Of a stretch of DNA of 64,000 nt, positions 21,976 through 33,530 are shown in pieces. A program made the translations under genes and the position numbers. The first letter of the stretch is position 1. Each line of letters begins with the position of its first letter. The stretch is taken from the NCBI GenBank assembly GCA_032358255.1, contig JAULBX010004444.1:62001-126000 (forward strand). The letters run 5' to 3'. This stretch comes from Heterotrichella gracilis. Taxonomy: Eukaryota > Sar > Xanthophyceae > Tribonematales > Xanthonemataceae. The notes under the pieces were generated by a model. The model saw only the letters and a list, made by a program, of their open reading frames with translations, did no database searches and had not been told where the DNA came from.

Positions 21976-24900
21976 TCACAATCCCCCCGTGATCCCCGCC
22001 AGCTGCTTCTTCACCCCCTCGCTCCACTCCACCAGCTTCTCGTAGTTGTCGGTCACGCGGCGGATGGTGTAGACCAGGAACACGATGGACACCAGGTGGG
22101 CGGTCAGGATGTTGGCAGAGGCCTGCAATGAGGTAGGGTTGCAGGGTTAAGAGGCATAATGGTAATTCCGACAGCACGAGGAAGACAAGCAGGCAGCGGA
22201 ACAGGAGTTTGACGCCCAAACAGCACTGAAGTAGTATAAAATGGGCACTACTGCCAGAACCCTGAACCCTAAAGCAGCAAAAGTGGTCCCATGCTCGGTT
22301 CAAAGGGCTGAATGCTTGCAGCAGCTCCAATGAAGCCAGCAGTGTGGGTAGAATTTGATGAATTGGATTGTCAAGGTTGTCAGGCATACCATAATCCGTG
22401 GCGCAGGCTAATGCCCCATGGCGCTGCTTGTACACCGTACTAGGGTATATACATACACCCTAAACCCTTGCGTGTACACAAAATCGACGGGTGACATCAG
22501 CATACTCTCGCACCTGTCCCATGGCCGCGATGGAGCCCGCATTGGTGACCGCGGTTGCAGTAGCATTGGCTTTCCCCGAGCTCAAGGCAGCAGCGAAGAT
22601 GGTCCCGACCTCTGACTGGAGGGCCAGGATAGTTGCCGCGGCGCCCATGAAGTTAATGGTGAGGTGGTCAAAGAACGACTTGAGGAGCTTGAAGCCCGCC
22701 AGGGCATCCTGGCCCTCCCTTGACACCTGGGCGGCAGGGTTGTGGTCAGGGTTGTGAGTGTAAAGACTGCTCATTGTAAGGGCATCCTGGCGTGCCCTTA
22801 CAAGCCTGGCAACGAGCTTAGGATTGCAATAATTGGATTGCAGCAGCCCTCATGAAGTTGTTTGTGAGGTGGTCGAAGAATGACTTGAGCAGTTTGAAAC
22901 CTGCCAGGGCATCCTGGCCCTCCCTTGAAACCTGTCCGCATGCGTAGCAGGGTTGTGGTTAGGGGAATTTACTGTTCAGCTTGAAAAGGTGGTCATTGGT
23001 AGGGCATCCTGGCCCCTCCCTACCAACCCGCAAGCGGTCTGCAATGTTTTGGGACTTCATTCTTCATGTCAGTGCTCCAGCCCTAGGCTTTGCAATTGTA
23101 CGGTACGCGATTGTAGAGTTTGTGGTTCTAGGGTTTGTGCTTAGACCTACAAGGTTTCTGCTCCTCACCTTCTTGACGTATGTGTATGACATGAATGTGC
23201 TGAACCCGCTCATCAGCACTCCAACCAGCAGCATCACCGTGGCAAAGTTGATGTTGATGCCCTGCAAAGCAACGCATTGGCATTACATAATATATACAAA
23301 ACCATAAAAACAAGGACATATCCTTTCCGAAACATTACTCGTGAAATGCGGGCTGTTAATGCAGTAGCAAGCACGTGTTGAAATTTTCATTAACCCCCAA
23401 ATTGTGCAAGTGGGCACCTGCGCATAACCCTAGGCCAGGGTGGGCACAAACCCTCAACCTGGGTGAAGTTTCTCCTCACCTGGGTGTGGGTGGTTGTACA
23501 CACCACAAACCCTACCTTCAAGTTTTGCCATGGCCTGTGACAGGCCTTAAAACCCTACTGACCCTATGCTAGGGTTTCCCCTTACCTTTGCCAGGTCGGA
23601 GTGTGTGGTTGTGAACACCACGAACCAGGACACCGCAGTGAGCACCAGCTGGGCAGCAAAGTTCCAGCGTACCAGATTGCCGATGCCCAGGTCAAGGCGG
23701 GTGGCCTGCAAACAGGAAATTGATCAGTATGAACGGCAGGAGCGTTCACTGTATAGCATTTCATTTTTAGGGTCATGACAGGGTTAGCCCCACCTGCTGC
23801 GGATCTTGACTATTGCACAATCCACAACTTGCCAGGCCTGCTTAATGGCCTGGATTAATCCATCTCTGGCCTGGCCCTACTTTAGGTCATACACCCTGGC
23901 TTCACGAAGAGTGTACAAGGACTTTCCGGTGAGTTCACAGGGGTTTCATTAGGGTTTCATAGGGTTCAGTGAGCCCTACCTGCAGCTCCTTGATCTTGCC
24001 CACCGCACCATCCAGCATCTGCCTGGCCTGCTTGTCTGCCTGGTTCAACCCATCCCTGGCCTGGCCTTGACCCTCGTAAGGGTTGTAGCGCCCTGGCTGG
24101 CTCGATGACATCAGCGTGGGGACAGCCTGTGCACAGGGAAGCAGGGCAGGCTTAATTAGGCTTTAGGGTAGGGTTTATGGTAGGGTTTAGGGTTCAAAGT
24201 AAAGCGCCCTGGCTGGCGCGATGACATCAGCGTGGGGACAGCCTGTGCACAAAGGACAGGGCTGGTTAGGGTTGAGGGTAACAAGGCCTGGTTAGAGTTT
24301 AGGGTTTAAGGGTTTATTTTACGGTTTAGGGTAAAGTGACCTGGCTGTCTGACATCGTTGTGGGAGCAGCCTGTGTACAGGGAACAAGGGCAGGCCTAAT
24401 TAGGGTTCAGGGTAGGGTTTAGGGTTCAAAGTAAAGCGCCCTGGCTGGCCAATGACATCAGCGTGGGAGCAGCCTGTGTACATGGAAGAAGGCAGGCCTG
24501 GTTAGGGTTTAGGGTGAAAGGGCCTGGCTGGACAGGCTGGATGACATCACCATGAGGGACAGCCTGTGTGTGCGTGGTGGGTTCTCGGGAGGGTTTAGGG
24601 TTGATAATTTAAGATTAAGCGGCCGCATCGCATGGCAAACAAGTTAGGATCTTAATTTACGATGCGTTGTAAGTGGTACTTTTTGGCTTTGCCGTTCAAG
24701 TGAAACTGCTTTTTTCGTGTTTTCCTCACCTTGCCGGGCCGCGCCCACCGCCTGCGGGGAGCACATGACAGGGGAGCCAGCACCTGCGAGAAGGGGCAAA
24801 TGTGAAAAAAGTCTTTTAGTTAATTTTGTAGTACCCTCGTGGACACACAGGTTAAACCTAAACCTTACACCCTAAACACAGATGGCGCCCTTTGGGAATG

Positions 24901-25167
24901 TTGGCTTGGAACCCCTTTTCACTGTAGTGTAAATGCACTCCTTGCCTGCACAACAGAACCCACAGCCAAACACTAAACCATATTGCTAGTGACCCAACTG
25001 GCCATGGTTTAGGGTTTAGGGTTTAGGCCCTCACGTGGTCCAGTACTGCTGCGCTTGCGTACCTGGGCCTTCCCGAGTAGCGGCCTGGCGCCTGTCAAGG
25101 TGGACTGAAACGCGCCGATTCCTGGGACACACACAGTGGATGTTGGTGACGCCAGGGATGCGCATGA
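21976..25167 (-). CDS. DUF3611 family (TIC21/PIC1-like) plastid envelope protein
   Basis: Minus-strand exons, all phase 0: 25167-25063 (tentative), 24783-24730, 24126-23980, 23705-23586, 23261-23169, 22726-22514, 22122-21976 (TGA). The core reads RWNFAAQLVLTAVSWFVVF, MLLVGVLMSGFSTFMSYTYV, FFDHLTINFMGAAATILALQ and GQASANILTAHLVSIVFLVY: four membrane segments in the order and with the words (MGAAATILALQ, QASANILTAH) of plant TIC21/PIC1 and cyanobacterial DUF3611 proteins. TIC21/PIC1 sits in the inner chloroplast envelope and has been linked to protein import and iron uptake. The first exons (CASLASPTSTVCV.., APRRRWARPGK) look like a transit peptide. The Met exon is unresolved; one phase-compatible candidate ends at MRECCQ near 26208. 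The exon from 24126 is preceded by four ghosts and followed by one. Confidence 0.82.
22848..22935 (-). repeat. Ghost of DUF3611 exon 5 5' half with acceptor
   Basis: Minus strand repeats VSREGQDALAGFKLLKSFFD with few changes (compare 22726-22640). A shorter third trace (AGGGCATCCTGGCCCCTCCC) lies at about 23000-23020. Confidence 0.93.
23475..23518 (-). repeat. Ghost of DUF3611 exon 3 3' end
   Basis: GTGTGGGTGGTTGTACACAC followed by CACAAACC resembles GAGTGTGTGGTTGTGAACAC and CACGAACC at 23597-23626, next to a CTCACCTG donor-like word. Confidence 0.7.
23800..23918 (-). repeat. Ghost of DUF3611 exon 2
   Basis: GGATCTTGACTATTGCACAA through GGCCTGGATTAATCCATCTC follows the exon at 23985-24110 (GATCTTGCCCACCGCACCAT, GCCTGGTTCAACCCATCCCT). 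It is the most complete but most eroded copy. Confidence 0.8.
24195..24570 (-). repeat. Four tandem ghosts of DUF3611 exon 2 5' end
   Basis: Copies at about 24200-24252, 24333-24380, 24435-24490 and 24515-24570. Each carries the GCCCTGGCTGG-like word, ATGACATCA or a variant, and CAGCCTGTG, which is the acceptor end of the exon at 24126. Intervals of about 90-130 bp include TTTAGGG-rich intron text, so intron and exon were duplicated together. Confidence 0.9.
25006..25027 (-). repeat. Interstitial TTTAGGG motif
   Basis: Three TTTAGGG units on the plus strand (CCCTAAA on the coding strand) in a DUF3611 intron. Confidence 0.9.
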
Positions 25168-26661
25168 CTGTGTGTAATCTGCTTAACCTTCGGCACGAAA
25201 TATCCAGGCGTATTGCAGCTAGTAAAAAGGGACAGGTCTCATCTGGTGATGGGAGGAGATATGTGGGTGTAGACAATCTTCAGTACTGGAATACAGAGGG
25301 GACTGGCTCCAATGCAATTCACATGATTAACGCATTATTGATGGTGCAATGCCTTCTGTGATGCTTTGGTGTTGGTGCACATGCCGTCATGCCTTGTGCA
25401 ACTGGGCCTTGATTGAGCAGTGACACGTTCACGCAGTTTGCATGATAGGGGACAAAATACTGGTGCACGAGTTTTCTCCAGCCCTTTCGTACCTGCGAGC
25501 ACCATTGTAATCTTGGCACCTGCGTGGAAGGGGTGCATCCCGTGAGATATGCAAACCCATTGGCTAAAAAGCAGCCGAAGCAGGATAATCTGTCAACTGT
25601 TGTACAGACTAAACCAGGAACGATACAAAAATTCCGAGTGTGGTGTCGTTGGACGCAGTCTCGATGCAGCATACTTGGGCCATCACCGACATGCATGCTT
25701 ATGGGTGGGCAGCTAAATCGCCAAGTAGAGGCACAACCACGCTGTTCAACACGCTGGATCTAGCTTTGAATAACACGACGAACGCATATATAGGCGCACG
25801 GTGCAACTAGTAACAGACTATAGGGCAATGTCGCGACGTGCCAGTCCAAAGACGTTTGTACCCATGCCCAGCATAAAGCCCAGCCCAGTATCACAAGTGC
25901 TAACACCCTCCACGAAAACGGTCAATCAAGAACCTTATCAGCAAGATCTACACCATATATGTGCAACCCTGTCTTTGGGCAAGCAGTGTCAGCGAGTCCC
26001 GGAAGTGCAGTTACCTGACGCGCAATGTGTCGATGCTACGCGCGACGCGAGGATAGATGCCGGTGTGCAAATTGTACTCCTTGCGATGACAAAGCAGCAG
26101 TATCGCGTAGGCACCCTGTTTTGTGGATGTAACCCACACTGCAACATCCTATCGAGCGCTCCAGAAAGCTAGCTGCACGCGCGCCCCGGAACAAAGACCA
26201 GTCGACACCTGGCAGCACTCCCGCATAGCTTTAATGCGCACAGCTCCCGTGGAATTTTTGCCCAGTTTTCCACGGTTCCTATTGAGCGATTGAGTGAGGC
26301 GGGGAAGGAATGACGTAATTGTTACAGGCACGAGGCATCAGCCCAAATCCAGTCCACACCCATCTAGCCACCCGAGTAGTCACTACACGCCTCAAATGAG
26401 GCTGTGCTTGCAGAGGGCAAGCCCTCCCAACAAGCTGGTTGCACCCCTAGCTTGGAAACTCCTCCGGCGGTTTCCACAGCAACAGTCCAGCAACAGGTAC
26501 TACACAAGGGACTCAACCCACAACTCTGCACAGACGGTCATAATGGCTGCTCACACTCCCGGCTCATCAGCAAACTTGGGCCCAAGCTTGGCCCATGCCC
26601 TTGCCCACCAGCCAGCTGGTCTCACCCGCGCGAGCTCAACTATGGAGGACATGGAATGAGA
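25168..26661. other. Region holding the unresolved DUF3611 5' end
   Basis: Should contain the missing first exon and promoter of the DUF3611 gene and the 3' end of the next minus-strand gene. Minus text ending MRECCQ at a CAG/GTGTCG donor near 26208 is phase-compatible but unproven. Confidence 0.3.
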
Positions 26662-27595
26662 CTATTGACTGGGCCGGCTGGCTTTGAGAATGGCCCCGCG
26701 CACTCTCTCCAATGACACGATGACTGCAATGGTGAGCGCAACCTGCAGAACAGTTTTGGCACACAAACGTCAGGCCGGGCTGTTTTGCATATGTGGCGAG
26801 GATGAAGCACAGACAAGAGGTGGGCAGTTGGTGGTATCAGGTCAACAAGTTGCGTACAAGGTAATAGGTGACAGGGGTGCAGTGGAGTCTACATATAAGG
26901 GGGAGCCGCTCTTACCAGCAGGATGTGTGTGAGGTTGGGTGTCAGCTTCTGGGCAGGCCTGCAGTGCAAGGAAACTATGGTCACGACTTTTACACACCAG
27001 GTGTTGGAAAACACCATCCAAGGGTGGAGGAAGTATGGATCTCTCGCGACGCAAAAGCAACTGGTTGGGTGCCAACATGAAGGGAGTGTCAGGGTAGGTC
27101 ACAAGCAGGGGCCCTTTTCACTTACCCTACGCTTGCTTCAATGGTCTTCACCAGCCCTCGCAGCCCTGCAGTATGTAAACACGGATCAGGCACGGAGCAT
27201 CAATAACAACGCTGTGCAAGCTTTCTCCCTCCCTGTTCCAGCTTTGTCTGTGTGGCCAGGGAGTGACTCATCACAAAGCGCTTGCTTGCACTGAGTTCTT
27301 GAGATCCCAACATCACCAGTTGCCCATGCGTGATACCGGAACAATACCCTTACAACAACCGTCCTTCTGTGCACAGGCACTGTAAACTAGTTTTTGGGAC
27401 GTTAATTAGTGCTGTGTACATCTGCTAACCTGGGCGAACTGCCGTGTTCCAACCAGGGACGGCGATCTTCTGGAGCGACAGCTGTGTCAGCGCCTCGAAG
27501 AAGAACCTGAACTGGCCCAGCGCCAGGAATGCTCCGAACATGTACAGTGGCGGTGCCCACAGGAAGAAGAGGGGGTTCACTTGGTCACCTGCCAT
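26662..27595 (-). CDS. Small two-segment membrane protein, unknown family
   Basis: Four small exons with perfect phase agreement: 27595-27430, 27165-27126 (40 bp), 26958-26916 (43 bp), 26742-26662 (TAG). Total 109 residues. It starts MAGDQVNPLFFLWAPPLYMF. Membrane segments lie at about residues 9-28 and 78-97 (HILLVALTIAVIVSL), with a basic C-terminus (LERVRGAILKASRPSQ). Size and topology suggest a small ER or organelle membrane subunit. I do not recognise the family. That four exons including two microexons join into an open, two-helix protein is the main evidence that the gene is real. Divergent from the choline-monooxygenase-like gene. Confidence 0.7.
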
Positions 27596-27942
27596 TGCAA
27601 ACACTGCACAAAAACCAACGGATGCTGACAGTGGAACACGGTTGTGTCTCACTAGCGTGCCGAAAGAAGGTGAGAGGGACGAGCTGGGTTTGAGCAGGCG
27701 GTGTGAGTGCGGCTGTTGGGCTGGTTGCTTCACTGATGTATCTATCGGTTGAGCATGCATGCATGTTGTCAGGGGGGAATATCTGCGGGGAGGGTGAGGC
27801 GATCGCAATGTTGCGTAAACCTTCTAAAGCTTTCCGAGCTTCGAAAGCCAAGCCAAACCCACCTCGTACAAGTTTTCAAGAGTGAGACCGCGTCAGCTTG
27901 CAGGGATTGTCGCTAGGGCATGCGCCAAGAGCGTTTGCCACC
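27596..27942. promoter_or_regulatory. Bidirectional promoter region
   Basis: Only 347 bp separate the start codons of the small membrane protein (-) and the Rieske oxygenase (+), so both promoters and leaders must share this interval. It contains GCATGCATGCATG near 27754 and no clear TATA box. Confidence 0.5.
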
Positions 27943-30900
27943 ATGTTGACAGGAATCAGCCGTTGCTGCATATTGTCGACAGCCGCTCGGCGCAGCCCCG
28001 TGCGGCAATGGCAGGCCACCCAGCCCGCTCGGTACCTCCACCAGTCGTTGCCTACAGCTTCCGCACTAGCTGCTGAGGCGCCCGCTTTCAAGGTAGGAAG
28101 GCGTCGCATGCCACTGCATCGTGCATGCATTTCCACCTGTCACAGTTACTAGGTCGCCACACGTCGAAAGGTTGGCGACGGCGCAGACCCACCGAAGCGT
28201 TACTTTTTGCAAGGTGGCTTATCCATCTTGCACTATCGCTGCGCACAGGGTGTGGCGATGCCGGACCACGTGTAGGCACGTGCACATTGGCCCTCACCCC
28301 TCCACCCAAACAAGGCGCCCACGTCCCCTCCTGTTGTGAGAGGATATTGCGCTACTGTTTTATAACTTGCGTGTAACAGGCACCACCTGGAAGCCAGCCG
28401 CAAAACCAGCATGAATCCTATTGTGGTTGCTGGCACTGCAGTTCTGGCACCAGTGTCATGACAAGCACAACTAGCTGCCACACCACAAACCCTAACGTGA
28501 ATCTTTCAACACATATGTGCAGGCTGCCACACCAAGCTTGGAGCCCTGGCCTACCGCCCACCAGCCCATCGAGCGGGTAGGGTCTTGCCAGCTAGGGCTA
28601 GGGTTTAGGGTTAAGGGGAATGGAGGGTTTGCCTGGGCATCAAGTTTTGCAGTCGTGCAGCATACTCAGCAACATGGCAGAAGGGCATCACCCACCGTGT
28701 TGCAAATGGCGAACATTACACCTGACCCACTGCCGCGACCCCACGGGCAGTGGCTTGGCTAATCCCCTTCCTCATGATACTCTCATGACCACCTCTGACC
28801 ATCCTCAAGACTCCCCACCCCCTTGACCTCAAGATCACCCCCTCACCACCCACCCCCTTGACCTCACAAACACCCTCACCACCCAACCCCATGACCTCAA
28901 GATCACCCTCACCACCATACTCAAGACCCCATGTCCCCAATACCCACCCCATGCATGACCCCCCCTGTGCGCAGGCTGCCACCCCTCCTTCCTCCTGGTA
29001 CACCTCTCCCCAAGTGCTGCAGCTGGAGGAGGAGAAGGTGTTCAGGCAAAACTGGCAGGTGGGGAGCAGGGAAATGGGAATGGGAAAATGGAGAGTCAAT
29101 TAGAGAAAAGGGGTTGACTAGCGTCGAGGAATGTGCATGGGGATGTCAGTAGTAGTATATGCGTTTCACAGCCAACACTGCGTAGTGCACTGCAGCTCAT
29201 TTTCAGTTGGTCTTGATTTTTTAGTCTGATTGCGCCGTGGTAGGCTGCCCCCTGTGGCCAATGGACACTGGTCAGACTCATGTCCCCTGCGTGTTCAGGG
29301 TGGTAGGCCATGGCACATGGCCCATGTGTGCCAGAATAGGCCTGCGAACGACCGCAGTACATGTGTTCCACACATATCCCCCCCCTTCCCGTCGGACTGC
29401 GTTGCATGTCCTTTACTTCTCCAAAGCTTGCCTGTCCTTTGGTACCAATTGGCGTGTCCCGACAATGCCCGCTGCGCCTGGTCAGACCTCATAAGACCAT
29501 GCATGTCCCGCATGTGCAGGTGGCGGGGCACACGCGCCAGGTAGAAAATAATCGTTACTATTTACTGGTTAATATATCATGTTTCACAGCTTTAATTGCT
29601 CTGCAAACTGCATCGAAGTCGCTGTTGTTCTGCTCTTTGTCAAGTAGCGCCGCCAGGTAGCCCCAAGGCATGCACCTCCTGTGTGGAGATGCCCTCTGAT
29701 CAGCCTTTATGCCCCCTTGCGTGTGTAGGTGGTGGGGCACACGCGCCAGGTAGAAAACACCGGCCAGTTCTTCACCGGCGCCCTCATGGGGTCACGCTAC
29801 GTGGTGTGCAGGGGGGACGATGGGCAACTGCGCGCATTCTACAATGTGCGTGTGGGACCAATTGCACATGTACTCATCAATTCACGGGAATGCATTGCTC
29901 ATAGTTTAATGAGGGTAAATCAGCGCCATGCATATGCATTTTGTTGTCAGCGCATGCATGTGCAGTTTTGCCAGTGCCATAGACATCATGTAGGCCCTGC
30001 CCAAAGGTTCACCCGACCTGATATAGACCCTGCCCTAGGGTTTTGCCCACCCCCGTGGATACCCTGCAGGTGTGCCGCCACCACGCTGCAGCTGTTGCCA
30101 AGGGGAGTGGTACTACCGAGATGTTCAGCTGCCCATACCATGGCTGGACATATGGTGAGTTGGATGCTGTGTGTGCAACGGTGGTACTAATGGAGATAGG
30201 CTGCAACCACGGTGTCAGCCCTGTTATCAATCTGCCATGGGGTACCTGGGCCTAAACGCTAAACCGCAAACCTGGTGCTTAACAGTGACTATCCAGGTAC
30301 CAGTGGTAGTGGCTTGGTAGAGGGCGGGAATGCGTGTGTTGGTGGATGAATCCCTGCGGGCCATGCATGTCACAAGCAGGATTTCTGACTGACTGGCTCT
30401 TTCCTCTCCCTCCAATCTCAGACCTGCAAGGCCGGTTGCGCAAGGCCCTTAAGCTGAAGGGCATCCAGGACTTCAAGGCTGCTGACTTTGGGCTGGTGCC
30501 CATTCATGTGGACACATGGGGACCCCTCATTTTCTTGACTTTCAGGTGGGGTTTTGGGGGTGGAGCGGGAGGGGGGCCCTGGGTGCCGTTCCATGTAGAT
30601 ACCTGCAAGAGGATGCATGCTGGAATTTCTGGCAGCAGACTTGGGGCAGATGCAGGAGTGCACAACGACCCTAGGGTTTAGGGTATACTAAACAGACCAC
30701 GGGTGCTAATCATACCCTTCCGCTTACCTACCCCAATTTTCCCTTTTGCAGCAAGGAGCCACCTTTGCAAGGGGTGAAAGAGTGGCTGGGCCAGGGAGGG
30801 GAGGTGGTGGTGGAGGCAGGGGTGCACGACGACCTTGCGCATGTGGCCCGCAGGGAGTACACAGTGCCCTGCAACTGGAAGGTGTTCTGCGACAACTACC

Positions 30901-32395
30901 TGGTGCGCTGCCCCCAAAACCCTAAAACCCTACTTAGGTATGTTGCGAAAGTGCATGCGTGCTCGCCATGATCCACCATGATCAAAATTCACCCAAAAGC
31001 AGTGGGTGGTTTGCCGCCATGCACAGCCCAGAAAGTTGTTCCCCCTTCTCAAACCCTAAAACCCATGAACACCCTAAGACCCCCCATGATTCCCCTCCCC
31101 ACCCCCACTGCACAGGATGGCGGGTACCACGTGTCGGTGGCGCACCCCCGCCTGGCGTCAGCGCTTGACCTGTCATCCTACTCTAGTGCCTGCTACGAGG
31201 TGCTCAGTGTGCAGACATGCAAGCCTGCTGCGGTGGAGGAGGGCGCTGATGTGAGCACATCGCGAGTCACGGGTGCGATAAACCCTAAAAATGAATGAGA
31301 AAACCCTAGATTGTAAACCCTTACGTGGTGGCGCCAGCACTGGACCTGTATAATACACACTGTGCCTGCTGTGAGGTGCAGGGATGTACGCCAGCTGGAG
31401 GAGAACGCTGGCTCAAGCAGTGCAGTGAAGGATCTTTCAACTGGTTATTAAAACGTATAATTGTTTCGTGCTTCAAATAATTCTTAAAATTTCATCTATG
31501 TAGAGGGGAGGGACGCCGCATTTGTGTACCCCAACTTCATGATCAACCGCTACGGGCCATGGATGGATACCAACCTGGTGTTGCCGGAGGCACCAAAATC
31601 ATACCGCTCAACCTTCAAACACATTTATGTTCAATTCATTGGATATTGATTTCGTTTTTCTCCAATTGTGCAGAGGGGAGGGATGCCGCCTACGCCTTTG
31701 TCTACCCTAATTTCATGATCAACCGCTACGGGCCTTGGATGGATACAAACCTGGTGTTGCCTGAGGGACCAAACTCGTGCCGAGTGGTCTTCGAGTATTA
31801 TCTCGACAAGGCGCATGCTGCTGACTCAGCTTTTGTGGACGCCAGCCTGGCAGCCAGCGACGTGGTGCAAGGGGAGGATGTAGAGCTGTGCGAGGGGGTG
31901 CAGGCGGGGCTGACGTCACCGGCATACGATGTGGGCAGGTGAGGGTTTTGGGGGTTTGAGCCAATGAATGCCAGGGTTTTGGGGATGAATTGAAGGGTGT
32001 ATAGGGGTAGGTGGGCCAAGGGCCACATGGGCTGACTTGACCCAGCATGATCTCAAGTCAGGCAAAAACAAATGGTATAATTAGTGCCAGGACAGGACTG
32101 CTGGCGCCGCATGTGCAAGACTGACACCCTAAATCCATTCTGTATGAGTTGCTGGAATGCATGTAACTGACTGACTAATTAACTGGCTTTGGCTGCTGTT
32201 TGATGTTCATGCCATACATTGTGCTTTTGATGGAGTTTATCAATTGCAGGCCTAAAATGCACTGCATAAATCGGTCCTAAATGTTGGTCCAAATGTGTGT
32301 GTGACGCTGTGACCAACATGCGCAGGTATGCCCCCAGCGTTGAGGGGCCCATGTTCCATTTCCACCAGCAATTACATGCAGACCTCACCAGGTAG
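27943..32395 (+). CDS. Choline-monooxygenase-like Rieske oxygenase
   Basis: Ferredoxin-dependent Rieske mononuclear-iron oxygenase; plant choline monooxygenase makes betaine aldehyde on the way to glycine betaine. Ten exons, phases consistent: 27943-28092, 28523-28576, 28975-29058, 29729-29845, 30070-30154, 30422-30545, 30752-30902, 31116-31272, 31674-31938, 32326-32395; 418 residues. Residues 1-50 are Arg/Ser/Ala-rich, an organelle-targeting type. The Rieske cluster is C137-x-H139 and C156-x2-H159 (VCRHH .. CPYHGWTY). The iron site is FCDNYLDGGYHVSVAH with Asp252, His260 and His265. TPPSSWYTSP and GIQDFKAADFGLVP match plant CMO. The substrate is inferred from the family; other quaternary amines are possible. 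Exons 4, 6-7, 8 and 9 have ghosts. Confidence 0.9.
29510..29552 (+). repeat. Ghost of Rieske-oxygenase exon 4 start with acceptor
   Basis: GTGCAG/GTGGCGGGGCACACGC then GCCAGGTAGAAAA repeats the exon 4 acceptor and VVGHTRQVEN (29723-29760). Confidence 0.93.
30580..30672 (+). repeat. Mixed ghost of Rieske-oxygenase exons 6 and 7
   Basis: GGTGCCGTTCCATGTAGATA resembles the exon 6 text GGTGCCCATTCATGTGGACA, and GGAGTGCACAACGACC resembles the exon 7 text GGGGTGCACGACGACC. Weak but ordered. Confidence 0.6.
31322..31425 (+). repeat. Ghost of Rieske-oxygenase exon 8
   Basis: GTGGCGCCAGCACTGGACCT then GTGCCTGCTGTGAGGTGCA and GAGGAGAACGCTGG parallel 31138-31250, with a deletion and no maintained frame. 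Confidence 0.8.
31500..31602 (+). repeat. Ghost of Rieske-oxygenase exon 9 5' third with acceptor
   Basis: TAG/AGGGGAGGGACGCCGCAT through GACCAACCTGGTGTTGCCG-type text repeats 31671-31770 (GRDAAYAFVYPNFMINRYGP) with high identity, 172 bp upstream. It keeps an AG acceptor, so it could act as an alternative exon start. Confidence 0.95.
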
Positions 32396-33530
32396 CACAG
32401 CAATCATGTGTGATTGGCTGGGATCACACTCAAAACAACACGCTTAGATCGAAGCTCAAACTTTTGCATGCGCTCAGCCTGACGGCGTGTGTGGCTGCTC
32501 AATGACAGACTGATCAGCACATGTGGCAGCGGAAAGGCCATGTGATCGGCGCAATTGACAGGGTGGCCCAGTGATCGGCGCAGCAGGGTACTTGGACAAG
32601 CGATGTAGGGCAGGGACCCATATGTGCGCTACCAGCATGACAGCGCATGGGGGCATGCGGTTGTTGCATGCAGCAAAGGGGCCATCGATGGCCCAGGGCA
32701 CCACGGGAGCAAATGCAATTGATTATCGCTGCACGTGGTTGGGCAGCGGGTACGTGATAAGCAAGTGTAGTGTCCATTGATTGGTTGCTGGTTTGGCTTG
32801 TTGGTAGATCACCGCAACAACGAGATCCTTTTGCACTGTTTTTCTTCGCTTTGGTGTTGCAAGCGCAGTCAATATTGGCGGTGCAGACTTTGGCATTGAG
32901 CTCAATTTATTTATTATCTGCCTTCTCTCCGGAAGGGCCTATCACCAAAGTTATGTGTCTTCTAATATTCTTGTATGGTTTCCTGGCAACGTACTGGCCC
33001 TAAAACGCTGCATTAAAATTCTCGTTCTGCGCGAAGGTTTGTTTTACACTGTTTCTGTGGAAAACTCGCAAGCTTTCAGCAGTGAGTAACCCTTTGATGC
33101 CTATGGCTGGCCAGGAAGAGCCTGTGCACGGCGCATGGTCTAACTGTGTTGGGTATGATGTGCATCGGATTCCCCCGACTGGCACTGTCCTCTATAAAAT
33201 TAGCCTGTTGCCGCTGGCACTTTTATTATTGGATGCAATCGACATCCAGCACTAGATTTTAAATCCTTTCTCGGTGAACAATCAGGGGCTCTAGCTGGTC
33301 TCAGTCACATCGGATTATTGATATGGATTTTAACTTGGGCCACCTTTTCCTTGCAAACCCTTAGCTGGGGTTGCATGGTCACACAACTTGGTGGGATGCA
33401 TTGTTAGCACATAAACGCTCACAGAACATATACCCGAGCCTGCAATCAGGGTGGACAAGGTGGTGTTGCAAGCCCAGCCTGCAGACCACACTGCTATGGT
33501 CTCCAGCACACAGCAAGGAGAGCACGGTCC
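32396..33530. other. Spacer between the Rieske oxygenase and NFACT genes
   Basis: No gene supported. A 77-codon plus frame from 32770 is hydrophobic but AT-biased and has no homologue I recognise. Confidence 0.45.

Noticed and set aside
32770-33003. 77-codon hydrophobic frame
   Set aside because: AT-biased codons unlike real exons here; hydrophobicity can arise from T-rich text. No splice partners.
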